Shown here: positions 1 to 8,152 of the stretch, piece by piece
Numbering within the stretch: position 1 is the first letter of the stretch
Layout of the letters: every line of letters starts with the position of its first letter
Source: RGIG1934 sp964492545
GTDB taxonomy: Bacteria; Bacillota; Clostridia; Lachnospirales; Lachnospiraceae
Length of the DNA stretch: 26,406 bases
Direction of reading: 5' to 3'
Assembly (NCBI GenBank): GCA_964492545.1
Contig: CAZBKO010000024.1
Coordinates: 1 to 26,406 of the forward strand
Notes under the pieces: model-generated
The model's database searches: none
Told to the model about the DNA's origin: nothing
The model's input: only the letters and a program-made list of their open reading frames with translations
Position numbers and translations under genes: made by a program

Positions 1-1
1 T

Positions 2-30
2 CTGAGCCTTTTTTCTTTGCTCAGTTTTTT
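2..30 (+). terminator. possible intrinsic terminator at window edge
   Basis: CTGAGC (2-7) can pair with GCTCAG (19-24) across an 11-nt loop and is followed by six T (25-30). This would end a plus-strand transcript entering from outside the window, converging on copA. The stem is short and the loop AT-rich, so this is weak. Confidence 0.25.
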
Positions 31-2312
31 CATAAATCATTTGACACTATCTTCTTTTTATTAATATATATTTTAGCAAAATTTAAACGAAGTGCATTAG
101 TTACAACGCACACGCTTGAAAAGCTCATTGCTGCTGCCCCAAACATTGGATTTAATTTCCACCCAAATGCAGTTATAAATACGCCTGCTGCAAGTGGTAT
201 TCCAATTATATTGTATATAAATGCCCAAAATAAATTTTCGTGAATATTTCTAAGTGTTGCCTTACTTAGCCTTATTGCTGCAACAACATCTGTGAGTCTG
301 CTCTTCATAAGAACAACATCTGCAGCATCTATTGCAATATCAGCACCTGCTCCAATTGCTATTCCTGTATCAGCCTTTGTAAGTGCCGGTGCATCATTGA
401 TGCCATCTCCAACCATTGCTACCTTCCCATTTTTCTGAAGCTTCTCTATTACCTGCTCTTTGCCATCAGGCAATACTCCGGCAATAACTTCATCTACACC
501 CACCTGCATTCCTATGGCATTTGCAGTTCTCTCGTTATCTCCGGTGAGCATTACAACATGCATACCAAGACCTTTAAGCTGCGATATTGCTTCTCTGCTT
601 TCTTCTTTAATAGTATCACATACTGCAATCAATCCAAGAAATTTATCATCACTTGAAAAATAAAGTGGTGTTTTCCCCTGTGATGCCAGTGCATTGGCCT
701 GTTCTGTTACTTCACTTGGAATATTTACATACTTAGATATAAAGTTATAATTTCCACCTCTTACCGATTTTTTGTTGTTAACCGCTTCAAGTCCATTACC
801 TGCCACAGCAATGAAATCCTTTACTTCTTCTGCTGTAATATTATGCTGAGCCGCATAATTAATTATGGCAAGAGATAGTGGATGTTCACTCTTTATTTCC
901 AATGAATAAGCAGTTTTTACTAAATCATCATGACTTACGCCATTTGCTGATAATATATCTGTAACTTCAACATTTCCTGTAGTCATTGTTCCTGTCTTAT
1001 CAAGTGCAACAAGCTTAACCTTTCCTGCTTCTTCAAGAGCCGCCGCATTCTTAAACATAATCCCTTCCCTGGCTCCGACTCCATTTCCAACCATTATTGC
1101 AACCGGTGTTGCAAGTCCGAGAGCACACGGGCAGCTTATTACCAATACTGATATGCCTCTTGCCAGTGCAAATCCAATATCATATCCGGCTATCATCCAT
1201 CCGGCTATGGTTATCAATGCAATTACTATAACTGTAGGAACAAATATTCCCGAGACCTTATCTGCTATTTTGGCTATTGGTGCTTTGCTTGAAGAAGCAT
1301 CGCTAACCATTTGTATTATCTGTGAAAGTGTGGTATCTTCACCCACTCGCACAGCGCGACACTTGATAAAACCTGACTGATTCAGTGTTGCAGCTGATAC
1401 CTCATCACCTTCACTTTTATCAGCCGGCATACTCTCTCCAGTAAGCATTGATTCATTCACTGCACTGGAGCCTTCGACGATTACACCATCTACCGGAATA
1501 TTTTCGCCGGGACGCACAACAAATATGTCTCCTTTATTAACATCCACAGCAGGTATTATAATTTCCCTGCCATCTCTTATTATACATGCATTCTGAGGTG
1601 ATAATTCCATAAGACTTTTTAATGCATTTGTAGTCTTTCCCTTTGATCTTGCCTCTAGCATTTTTCCAAGGGTAATAAGTGTTAATATCATTGCAGCTGA
1701 TTCAAAATAGAATTCATGCATATATGAAACGACTGCTCCTGAATCTCCCTGAACCTGTGCTGTTGTCATGGCAAAAAGTATATACACACTATATACAAAT
1801 GCTGCCCCTGAACCAAGTGCCACAAGGGTGTCCATATTTGGTGCCCTATGCAATAAGCTCTTAAATCCACTGATAAAGAATTTCTGATTAATTACCATAA
1901 CTATTATTGCAAGCAAAAGCTGCACAATTCCCATTGCAACATGATTATCCGTAAAATAATCAGGAATCTTAAAACCCCACATCATATGACCCATTGAAAA
2001 ATACATCAACACAGCCAGAAAAATTAATGAAGCCACCAGCCTTTTTTTAAGTGCCGGTGTTGCTGTATCTTCCAGCTCTGCCTTGTTATCAGTAGAACCT
2101 TTTGATTTGTCTGTCCCTTTAACGCTTGCTCCATATCCTGCATTTACAACTGCATTGATTATTTCACCTGAGTCAGCATCGCCTTCTACATTCATAGAAT
2201 TGGTAAGCAAATTGACATTGACTTCTGTTACACCATCAACTGCTGATACGGCCTTTTCTACTCTTGAGCTGCAAGCAGCGCAGCTCATCCCCGTGACTGT
2301 ATATTTTTCCAT
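30..2312 (-). CDS. copA: copper-exporting P1B-type ATPase CopA
   Basis: A 760-residue heavy-metal ATPase that pumps Cu(I) out of the cytoplasm across the inner membrane. Seen in order: an N-terminal HMA metal-binding domain with GMSCAAC (residues 8-14); membrane helices from about residue 90; actuator-domain TGES (291-294); the intramembrane CPC metal site (394-396) that marks Cu/Ag pumps; phosphorylation motif DKTGT (Asp438); the HP dipeptide of the nucleotide domain (477-478); and GDGINDAP (635-642). YN in the seventh helix (700-701) and MxxSS in the last helix (729-733) are also typical of CopA. The ATG is preceded by AAGGAG at a 6-nt spacing. It lies 14 nt downstream of csoR and is almost certainly co-transcribed with it, so it should be induced by copper. 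The length is normal for a one-HMA CopA. Confidence 0.96.
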   Translation of the reverse strand: MEKYTVTGMSCAACSSRVEKAVSAVDGVTEVNVNLLTNSMNVEGDADSGEIINAVVNAGYGASVKGTDKSKGSTDNKAELEDTATPALKKRLVASLIFLAVLMYFSMGHMMWGFKIPDYFTDNHVAMGIVQLLLAIIVMVINQKFFISGFKSLLHRAPNMDTLVALGSGAAFVYSVYILFAMTTAQVQGDSGAVVSYMHEFYFESAAMILTLITLGKMLEARSKGKTTNALKSLMELSPQNACIIRDGREIIIPAVDVNKGDIFVVRPGENIPVDGVIVEGSSAVNESMLTGESMPADKSEGDEVSAATLNQSGFIKCRAVRVGEDTTLSQIIQMVSDASSSKAPIAKIADKVSGIFVPTVIVIALITIAGWMIAGYDIGFALARGISVLVISCPCALGLATPVAIMVGNGVGAREGIMFKNAAALEEAGKVKLVALDKTGTMTTGNVEVTDILSANGVSHDDLVKTAYSLEIKSEHPLSLAIINYAAQHNITAEEVKDFIAVAGNGLEAVNNKKSVRGGNYNFISKYVNIPSEVTEQANALASQGKTPLYFSSDDKFLGLIAVCDTIKEESREAISQLKGLGMHVVMLTGDNERTANAIGMQVGVDEVIAGVLPDGKEQVIEKLQKNGKVAMVGDGINDAPALTKADTGIAIGAGADIAIDAADVVLMKSRLTDVVAAIRLSKATLRNIHENLFWAFIYNIIGIPLAAGVFITAFGWKLNPMFGAAAMSFSSVCVVTNALRLNFAKIYINKKKIVSNDL

Positions 2313-2326
2313 AATCGACTCCTTGT

Positions 2327-2641
2327 CTATTTCATAAGTTTCTGAAGAGTTGTCAGCAACTCATCTACTGTTTCTTCATTTCCTTCTTTAATATCCCTTG
2401 TTACACATGTTTTTATGTGGTTTGAAAGCAAAACCTTATTAAAGCTGTTGAGTGCTGCACTGGCTGCTGCAACCTGCGTAATAATATCTATACAATATGC
2501 ATCTTTTTCAACCATTCCCTTAATTCCTCTAATCTGTCCCTCTATTCTGCTGAGTCTGTTAATTAAATCCTTATATTCCTTCTCGGAACGTTCCTTAGTC
2601 TTATGACTGCATTCACATATATTTTCTTTCACACTATTCAC
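2327..2641 (-). CDS. csoR: copper-sensing transcriptional repressor CsoR
   Basis: A 104-residue all-helical repressor of the CsoR/RcnR (DUF156) family. It should bind DNA when copper-free and release it on Cu(I) binding. The Cu(I) ligands are visible as Cys50, His75 and Cys79; the spacing (25, then 4) equals the Cys36/His61/Cys65 of the founding Mycobacterium CsoR, which argues for copper rather than nickel or formaldehyde sensing. The RIEGQIRGI segment (32-40) is the family signature. The start is a GTG with GGAG 5 nt upstream. The N-terminal tail carries an additional C-x-C-x-H (9-13), which might be an extra metal site. It is the first gene of the csoR-copA operon and probably autoregulates through the palindrome in its promoter. 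Confidence 0.93.
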   Translation of the reverse strand: MNSVKENICECSHKTKERSEKEYKDLINRLSRIEGQIRGIKGMVEKDAYCIDIITQVAAASAALNSFNKVLLSNHIKTCVTRDIKEGNEETVDELLTTLQKLMK

Positions 2642-2667
2642 ACTTTCTCCATTAATTATTTATGCAG

Positions 2668-2696
2668 ATTATATACCCCCTATGGGTATATGTCAA
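2668..2696 (-). promoter_or_regulatory. csoR-copA promoter with embedded CsoR-type operator
   Basis: On the minus strand TTGACA (2696-2691) and TATAAT (2673-2668) are separated by exactly 17 bp, a perfect consensus promoter. Between them sits the palindrome ATATACCC (2671-2678), CCTAT, GGGTATAT (2684-2691). The C-tract/G-tract halves flanked by TATA match known Firmicute CsoR operators. A repressor bound here would cover the whole promoter. Confidence 0.9.
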
Positions 2697-2714
2697 GTGA
2701 ATTTTGCTAAGTTA

Positions 2715-2743
2715 TTGACATATGCTAATAATAAGTCTATACT
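2715..2743 (+). promoter_or_regulatory. promoter of the DUF134/NifX-like gene
   Basis: TTGACA (2715-2720), a 17-bp spacer, then TATACT (2738-2743) on the plus strand, about 25 nt before the start codon of the downstream gene. It is divergent from the csoR promoter, with the two -35 boxes 18 bp apart. The CsoR palindrome lies upstream of, not within, this promoter. Confidence 0.8.
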
Positions 2744-2767
2744 ATTTTTTATACGGAGGTGATACAT

Positions 2768-3478
2768 TTGGCACGACCTAGCAAAAACAGAATTATATGC
2801 TCTATGCCGGGATGTAATGAATTTCACCCTACTTCATCTACATCAGCAGACATCGACATTATTCTTTCAGTAGATGAATATGAGGTTATTAGACTTATGG
2901 ACTACTCAGGATACAGCCAGCAGGATGCCGCAGCATTTATGAATGTATCACGAGCATCAATCCAGTCGCTCTATGCTCAGGCCCGCAAAAAGATTGCGCG
3001 TTTTCTCATTGAAGGGACTACTCTTAAGATTTCCGGTGGGAATTATGAACTATGTAGCAGCAACAATTGTACTAATAACATTAGAAAAGGAGATAGCAAA
3101 ATGAAAATTGCAGTTACTTATGAAAATGGTCAGGTATTCCAACATTTTGGACACACAGAACAGTTTAAGGTATATGAAGTTGAAGATGGAAAGGTTATTT
3201 CATCAGAAATAGTTGATACCAATGGTCAGGGACACGGAGCACTGGCAGGTTTCTTATTTGGCGGTGGTATTTCAGTTCTTATCTGCGGTGGTATTGGCGG
3301 TGGTGCAAGAAACGCTCTCGCTGAGGCAGGAATTGAGCTGTATCCTGGTGCCAGTGGAGATGCTGACGCACAGGTTGCTTCTTTCTTACAGGGAAAGCTT
3401 AATTACAACCCTGATACAATGTGCAATCATCATGCACATGAGGAAGGACATAGCTGTGGAAGTAATGGATGCCATTAG
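2768..3478 (+). CDS. DUF134 DNA-binding domain fused to NifX/NifB-type metal-cluster domain
   Basis: A two-domain protein of 236 residues. Residues 1 to about 90 are a DUF134 (sigma-70 region 4-like helix-turn-helix) domain, starting with the family hallmark MARPSKNR and including QQDAAAFMNVSRASIQSL. From about residue 112 a dinitrogenase Fe-Mo cofactor biosynthesis (NifX/NifB C-terminal, MTH1175-like) domain begins with MKIAVTYENG and contains a glycine-rich GGIGGGARNAL loop. The tail is rich in His and Cys (CNHHAHEEGHSCGSNGCH), probably binding metal. The start is chosen as TTG at 2768, 6 nt after GGAGGTG; an upstream in-frame GTG overlaps that ribosome binding site and is rejected. The function in non-diazotrophic Clostridia is unknown; a role in Fe-S or metal-cluster handling is inferred. 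A strong internal start may also release the second domain alone. Confidence 0.85.
   Translation: MARPSKNRIICSMPGCNEFHPTSSTSADIDIILSVDEYEVIRLMDYSGYSQQDAAAFMNVSRASIQSLYAQARKKIARFLIEGTTLKISGGNYELCSSNNCTNNIRKGDSKMKIAVTYENGQVFQHFGHTEQFKVYEVEDGKVISSEIVDTNGQGHGALAGFLFGGGISVLICGGIGGGARNALAEAGIELYPGASGDADAQVASFLQGKLNYNPDTMCNHHAHEEGHSCGSNGCH
3085..3103 (+). promoter_or_regulatory. internal ribosome binding site and ATG in the DUF134/NifX gene
   Basis: AAAAGGAG (3085-3092) lies 8 nt before ATG (3101-3103), which is in frame and sits exactly at the first residue of the NifX-like domain. A second, shorter product of 125 residues is plausible. Confidence 0.6.
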
Positions 3479-3502
3479 TGGCATTACATATATTTAGATA
3501 TG

Positions 3503-3540
3503 AATTCAGGTCCTCTAACGAAGACCTGAATTTTATTATT
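3503..3540 (+). terminator. intrinsic terminator after the DUF134/NifX gene
   Basis: AATTCAGGTC (3503-3512) pairs perfectly with GACCTGAATT (3523-3532) around a 10-nt loop and is followed by a T-rich tail (TTATTATT). It is positioned 25 nt after the stop codon. The A/T flanks could also let it work for the convergent ATPase gene. Confidence 0.8.
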
Positions 3541-3557
3541 CTTAGATTAGCATTTAT

Positions 3558-4889
3558 TCAGTTACTCAAAAAAGATGTCAAATACACGGGCAAATATTTC
3601 AAATTATCTTTTATGTCTATATCTTTTTGAGAAATAATGTAGCAATCTTGTATATTCTTAGAGTATCGCTTTGTAAATTCTGTCAGCGATTCATGTTTTC
3701 CAACACCTGAAGATTTTACTTCTATAGCAGATACTTTTGCACCCTTTGAAATCAAAAAATCCACTTCATAATAATGTGTACTCTCTTCTTTTTCCCATGT
3801 ATGATAATACAATTCTCTTCCTGCTGATGCTAAGGTTTGAGCTACTACATTTTCATACAAATACCCTAAATTAGCCGGAAACTTATCTGATAAAAGTTTT
3901 GCATAAATTTCATTTTCCGTAACCGGTCTATCTATAAACATTAATGTTACAAACAATCCCGTATCTGCAATATGTAATTTATAGCTATCAATATCTTTTG
4001 ATAATGATAAACTTGTTCTCGGATCTGTAGAATTATAGCAAGGTAAAACAGTCTTTGAATCAATCAAATCATATATAAGATTATCGTCCTTTGCCTTCTT
4101 TCTTGTACCAAGTGCAGTAAATACACGATATCTCTTTACACCTTTTGACAATTGTGCCGGAATAGCGTGATACATTGCAGATAATCTACCTGATTGATCT
4201 ATTTTCTTAAAATCTTCTTCATACAATTCTATAATCTGACGCTTTACTTGATCAATCATTGAAAAATTAGCACCATTCACATATGCTTCAACTGCCTGTG
4301 GCATACCACCAACAGCCATATATATTCTAATATCTCGCATAAGCTTACGATTCACCGATTGACCTATCCCTTTATTCATGGCAAACAATTCTTTTAATAA
4401 TGAATAATTCATTTCTGTTGCAGTACAAAATTCTTCATAATCCATTGGATATACTTGAATCTTCATTTCCTCAGACGGAATCAGTATATCCTGTACATTC
4501 TTTTTTATTGAAATTAGCGAACCAGTCTCAATATAATGATATCTTCCATCCTTTACAAGATGTTTAATTGCCTGTCTTGCAATAGGAAATAACTGAACTT
4601 CGTCAAATATGATTACTGATTCATGGGGAAACAAATCAACACCTGCTACCGCCTGTAATCGCAAAAAAAACATATCAATATTACTAATATCTTGAAAACA
4701 ATCTTTAATTTCCCTAGATGTCTTTGAAAAATCAATTAAGATATATGATTTATATTCATTACAAGCAAAATGTTCAGCAATTGTTGATTTTCCAACTCGC
4801 CTGGCTCCTTCAAGTAGCATAGCATATCTGTCAGCATAATTTTCTTTCCAATTCAGTAATTCTCTGTATGCCTTTCTTTGAAAATACAT
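3558..4889 (-). CDS. AAA-type ATPase with C-terminal DUF4143 domain
   Basis: A 443-residue protein of the large, poorly characterised AAA/DUF4143 family common in Clostridia and archaea. Walker A is GARRVGKST (28-36) and Walker B is VIIFDE (90-95). A GS-containing sensor-like motif (ETGSLIS) follows. The C-terminal part (about 335-440) has the order YEVDFLIS...AIEVKSS, which resembles the D...E-x-K core of PD-(D/E)xK nucleases, as known for DUF4143. The ATG has AGGAGG 7 nt upstream. Codon use resembles its neighbours. It follows aguB in the same direction but after a repeat-containing gap, so it may be an independent cargo gene. The biological role is not established; family members have been discussed as mobile or defence-linked, which I cannot test here. 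Confidence 0.85.
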   Translation of the reverse strand: MYFQRKAYRELLNWKENYADRYAMLLEGARRVGKSTIAEHFACNEYKSYILIDFSKTSREIKDCFQDISNIDMFFLRLQAVAGVDLFPHESVIIFDEVQLFPIARQAIKHLVKDGRYHYIETGSLISIKKNVQDILIPSEEMKIQVYPMDYEEFCTATEMNYSLLKELFAMNKGIGQSVNRKLMRDIRIYMAVGGMPQAVEAYVNGANFSMIDQVKRQIIELYEEDFKKIDQSGRLSAMYHAIPAQLSKGVKRYRVFTALGTRKKAKDDNLIYDLIDSKTVLPCYNSTDPRTSLSLSKDIDSYKLHIADTGLFVTLMFIDRPVTENEIYAKLLSDKFPANLGYLYENVVAQTLASAGRELYYHTWEKEESTHYYEVDFLISKGAKVSAIEVKSSGVGKHESLTEFTKRYSKNIQDCYIISQKDIDIKDNLKYLPVYLTSFLSN

Positions 4890-4913
4890 AGTTTTACCTC
4901 CTGTTCACAATGG

Positions 4914-4970
4914 TTTATGCATTTCTTCAATGTTTTATACAGCATTTTTATGCATTTCTTCAATGTTTTA
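4914..4970. repeat. two perfect 24-bp direct repeats
   Basis: Positions 4914-4937 and 4947-4970 are identical over 24 bp (beginning TTTATGCATT and ending CAATGTTTTA), giving a 33-bp period. The second copy includes the aguB stop codon at its edge. The repeats fill the gap between aguB and the DUF4143 ATPase gene. Confidence 0.9.
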
Positions 4971-5852
4971 CTTAACTAATGTCTCATAACACTCTGGTCT
5001 TCTATCTCTAAATATCCCCCAAGATAGCCTATCTTTTGCCATCTCACCAAGATTGAACTTTGCAGTAATCACGCATTCTTCCCTGCGTTCTGCCTGAGCC
5101 ACTAGCTCCCCTGTATTATCTGTAATAAATGATGAACCATAAAAAGTCAACGAAGATTTCTGATTTCCATTCTCTTCACAAGGAGTTACCACTTCCAAGC
5201 CAATACGATTTGCTGCAATCACGGGCATGAGATTTGCTGCAGCATGTCCCTGCATGCATCTTCTCCAATGTGGCATACTGTCACACTCCAATATAGGTTC
5301 GCTTCCAATTGCCGTTGGATAAAATAGCAATTCTGCACCTTTTACAGCCATTGCGCGGGCTGTTTCCGGAAACCACTGATCCCAGCATATCCCAACACCA
5401 ATCTTGCCATACGCCGTATCAAACACCTTAAAGCCCGTGTCTCCCGGTACAAAGTAAAATTTTTCCTGATAATAATGGTCATCGGGTATATGAGTTTTTC
5501 GATAAATCCCAAGATTACTTCCATCAGCATCTATTATGGCAACTGTATTAAATAGACGATTTTCATCTTTCTCATAAAAGCTTATGGGAAGAACAACTGA
5601 CAATTCTTTTGCAAGCTTTTTGAAATGATTTACAGCATCATTCTCGTCTACACTTTTTGCAAAATCATAGTACTCATATCTTCTCTCCTGACAAAAATAC
5701 TGACGCTCGAATAATTCAGGAAGTAATATAATATTCGCACCTTTTGACGCTGCATCTCTTACCATTCTATCTGCTTTTTCAATATTTTCAGCTACATTTG
5801 TGCTACAGCTCATCTGTACAGCTGCAACATTAACTATTCTATTTTTTTTCAT
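4968..5852 (-). CDS. aguB: N-carbamoylputrescine amidase
   Basis: A 294-residue nitrilase-superfamily hydrolase that splits N-carbamoylputrescine into putrescine, CO2 and ammonia. The Glu-Lys-Cys catalytic triad is visible as Glu46 (LLPELFE), Lys119 (YRKTHIPD) and Cys156 (GICWDQWFPE). RKTHIPD and the DHYYQEKFYF segment are characteristic of the carbamoylputrescine branch. It is the last gene of the polyamine operon, with only 3 nt between the aguA stop and its ATG, so translation is probably coupled. Length is as expected for the family. Confidence 0.94.
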   Translation of the reverse strand: MKKNRIVNVAAVQMSCSTNVAENIEKADRMVRDAASKGANIILLPELFERQYFCQERRYEYYDFAKSVDENDAVNHFKKLAKELSVVLPISFYEKDENRLFNTVAIIDADGSNLGIYRKTHIPDDHYYQEKFYFVPGDTGFKVFDTAYGKIGVGICWDQWFPETARAMAVKGAELLFYPTAIGSEPILECDSMPHWRRCMQGHAAANLMPVIAANRIGLEVVTPCEENGNQKSSLTFYGSSFITDNTGELVAQAERREECVITAKFNLGEMAKDRLSWGIFRDRRPECYETLVK

Positions 5853-5855
5853 TTG

Positions 5856-6962
5856 CTACTCCTTATCTACAAGCTTTGGAATCTGCTGTGTAATGCAGTG
5901 AATATTTCCTCCGCCAATAATTATTTCTCTGGCCATAACAGGAACAATTTCTCTGTCGGTGAACAATTTACTCAAACACTCCACAGCTTTTAAGTCATTC
6001 ACGTCATCGAACTGTGGTACAAGGACAACCTTATTTCCAATATAGAAATTCACATAACTGGCTGCAAGGCGTTCACCTTCCTCCCTTGTGTCTTCCCCTT
6101 CTTCAAAAATATATCCAGACAAATCATCTTTACTGATACATACTGGTTTCTGAGGAATCAACAATTTGTGTACGGTGATTTTTCTTCCTTTAGCATCTGT
6201 TTCTCTATTTAATGTTTCCATACATGCACATGACATTTCATACTGTGGATCATTTTTATCTTCTGTCCAAGCCAAAACGACTTCGCCTGGTTTTACAAAT
6301 GCACATACATTATCTACGTGCTCATTTGTCTCATCCTGATATATGCCATATGGAAGCCAAATTACTTTTTTTGCACCAAGATAATCTTTCAATTTCTGTT
6401 CTATTTCTTCCTTGGTAAGTTCAGGATTTCTTCCCTTACTTAATAGACATGTCTCAGTAACAAGAATCGTTCCTTCTCCATCCGAATGAATGGAACCACC
6501 TTCTAGTACAAATGGAGCCGCATCATAGTAATCAAGCTGCTGCTGCTTACAAAAGCACGCCGCAACCTTATCATCTTTATCATAATCCTTGTAAAGACCA
6601 TCAAAGTCTCCGCCCCATGCATTGAAGCTCCAATTAATACCTCGAATTTCTTTTCCATTTGTCACAAATGTCGGGCCAACATCTCTTGCCCATGCATCAT
6701 TTGCCTCAATCATTAAGCAATGCACTTTTGAATCCAATAATTTATTTGCAATATCAAATGTGTCCGAATCTGTCAGCATATATACTTCCTGAGACTCTGA
6801 TAATTTATTTGCTATTTGTGCAAATACCTTTCCTGCTGCTTTTGCTTCAAACGGCCAGGAACCTGGTCTTTTGGGCCATATTAATATACATCCACTTTGT
6901 GGTTCAAACTCTCCCGGCATATAGAAACCATCCTGAGCCGGTGTATTGTCTGTTATTCTCAT
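5856..6962 (-). CDS. aguA: agmatine deiminase
   Basis: A 368-residue enzyme of the peptidylarginine-deiminase fold (PPADF type). It converts agmatine to N-carbamoylputrescine plus ammonia. Seen: the ANDAWARDVGPTF substrate loop (88-99), LEGGSIHSDGEGT (153-164), NEHVDN with His215, and the nucleophile Cys356 in GGGNIHC. It sits between nspC (30-nt gap) and aguB (3-nt gap), and its product is the aguB substrate. Full length. Confidence 0.95.
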   Translation of the reverse strand: MRITDNTPAQDGFYMPGEFEPQSGCILIWPKRPGSWPFEAKAAGKVFAQIANKLSESQEVYMLTDSDTFDIANKLLDSKVHCLMIEANDAWARDVGPTFVTNGKEIRGINWSFNAWGGDFDGLYKDYDKDDKVAACFCKQQQLDYYDAAPFVLEGGSIHSDGEGTILVTETCLLSKGRNPELTKEEIEQKLKDYLGAKKVIWLPYGIYQDETNEHVDNVCAFVKPGEVVLAWTEDKNDPQYEMSCACMETLNRETDAKGRKITVHKLLIPQKPVCISKDDLSGYIFEEGEDTREEGERLAASYVNFYIGNKVVLVPQFDDVNDLKAVECLSKLFTDREIVPVMAREIIIGGGNIHCITQQIPKLVDKE

Positions 6963-6992
6963 TTTTCCTCCAATATGAGCACTTACTGAACT

Positions 6993-8126
6993 CTATGATA
7001 ATCTTCCCTTAAAATCTTCATATCCAAATTTTCTTATAACCTTGCATTCTTTATTCTCATCCATAACTGCGATTGATGGTAATGGAATTCCGTTGAAGGT
7101 ATTATTTTTAACCATTGAATATATGGCCATATCCTGGAAATATAGCTTGTCTCCTTCTTTCATTTCCTTATCAAATGAATAGTCTCCAATAATATCACCT
7201 GCCAGACAGGTAAATGACGACAAGCGATAATCAAATTTCTTTTCTCCTAATTCGCCCGAATCCATAAGTGGTGGACGATATGGCATCTCCAACACATCAG
7301 GCATATGGCATGCTGCAGATGCGTCCAAAATCAACGTACTAATATCATTCTCCACCACATCTAGTACAGTTGCTGCCAAATATCCTGCATTTAAGGCTAC
7401 TGCCTCTCCAGGCTCTAAATATATGTCCAAATCATATTTTTCTTTCATTCTGCGTATGCAATTCTTAAGCAATTGAACGTCATAATCCTGTCTTGTTATG
7501 TGATGTCCGCCGCCAAAATTAAGCCATTTCATTTTATAAAGATATTTGCCAAAGCTTTCTTCTACTGCATCTAATGTTTTAGCAAGGTCATCTGCATTTT
7601 GCTCGCAAAGTGTATGAAAATGCAGTCCATCTACATATTCATACATTTCTTCTGAAAAATTCTTTTCAAAATTCTCAATAGTAACACCTAGACGAGAACC
7701 CTTCGCACATGGGTCATAAATTGCGTGGTCACCCTGTGTAGAACACTCTGGATTAATTCGAATTCCAAGACTCACTCCATTGCAAAGATTATGATATTTC
7801 TTTATCTGTGATAAGGAATTGAAAATTATATGATCACAAATCTTTGCCAATTCTCTTATATCATCTTCCTTATAAGCTGGTGAAAAAACATGATTTTCCT
7901 TATTCATTTCTTCAAATCCAAGTCTCGCCTCATATATTCCGCTGGCAGTTGTTCCGCTTATATACGAGCCAATTAAAGGATATTCATAAAAACATGAGAA
8001 GCATTTTTGAGCAAGCAGAATCTTACATCCTGTGCTCTGTTCAACATCTCTTAATATTTCCAAATTCTTTTTAAGTTGTCCCTCATCAATTACATAACAA
8101 GGCGTTTTAAGTTCATGGATTTTCAT
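6993..8126 (-). CDS. nspC: carboxyspermidine/carboxynorspermidine decarboxylase
   Basis: A 377-residue PLP enzyme of the alanine-racemase fold (group IV decarboxylases). It removes CO2 from carboxyspermidine to give spermidine, the last step of the aspartate-semialdehyde-dependent route. The PLP lysine is Lys41 in LLAQKCFS, and YISGTTASGIYEARLGF is a family signature. DGLHFHTLCEQ and the GGGHH motif follow, consistent with NspC. The preceding gene encodes the partner dehydrogenase, and aguA/aguB supply putrescine, so carboxyspermidine rather than carboxynorspermidine is the likely substrate (inference from context). Confidence 0.92.
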   Translation of the reverse strand: MKIHELKTPCYVIDEGQLKKNLEILRDVEQSTGCKILLAQKCFSCFYEYPLIGSYISGTTASGIYEARLGFEEMNKENHVFSPAYKEDDIRELAKICDHIIFNSLSQIKKYHNLCNGVSLGIRINPECSTQGDHAIYDPCAKGSRLGVTIENFEKNFSEEMYEYVDGLHFHTLCEQNADDLAKTLDAVEESFGKYLYKMKWLNFGGGHHITRQDYDVQLLKNCIRRMKEKYDLDIYLEPGEAVALNAGYLAATVLDVVENDISTLILDASAACHMPDVLEMPYRPPLMDSGELGEKKFDYRLSSFTCLAGDIIGDYSFDKEMKEGDKLYFQDMAIYSMVKNNTFNGIPLPSIAVMDENKECKVIRKFGYEDFKGRLS

Positions 8127-8152
8127 TGAGGTCTCCTTCTTAATTCAAATCT

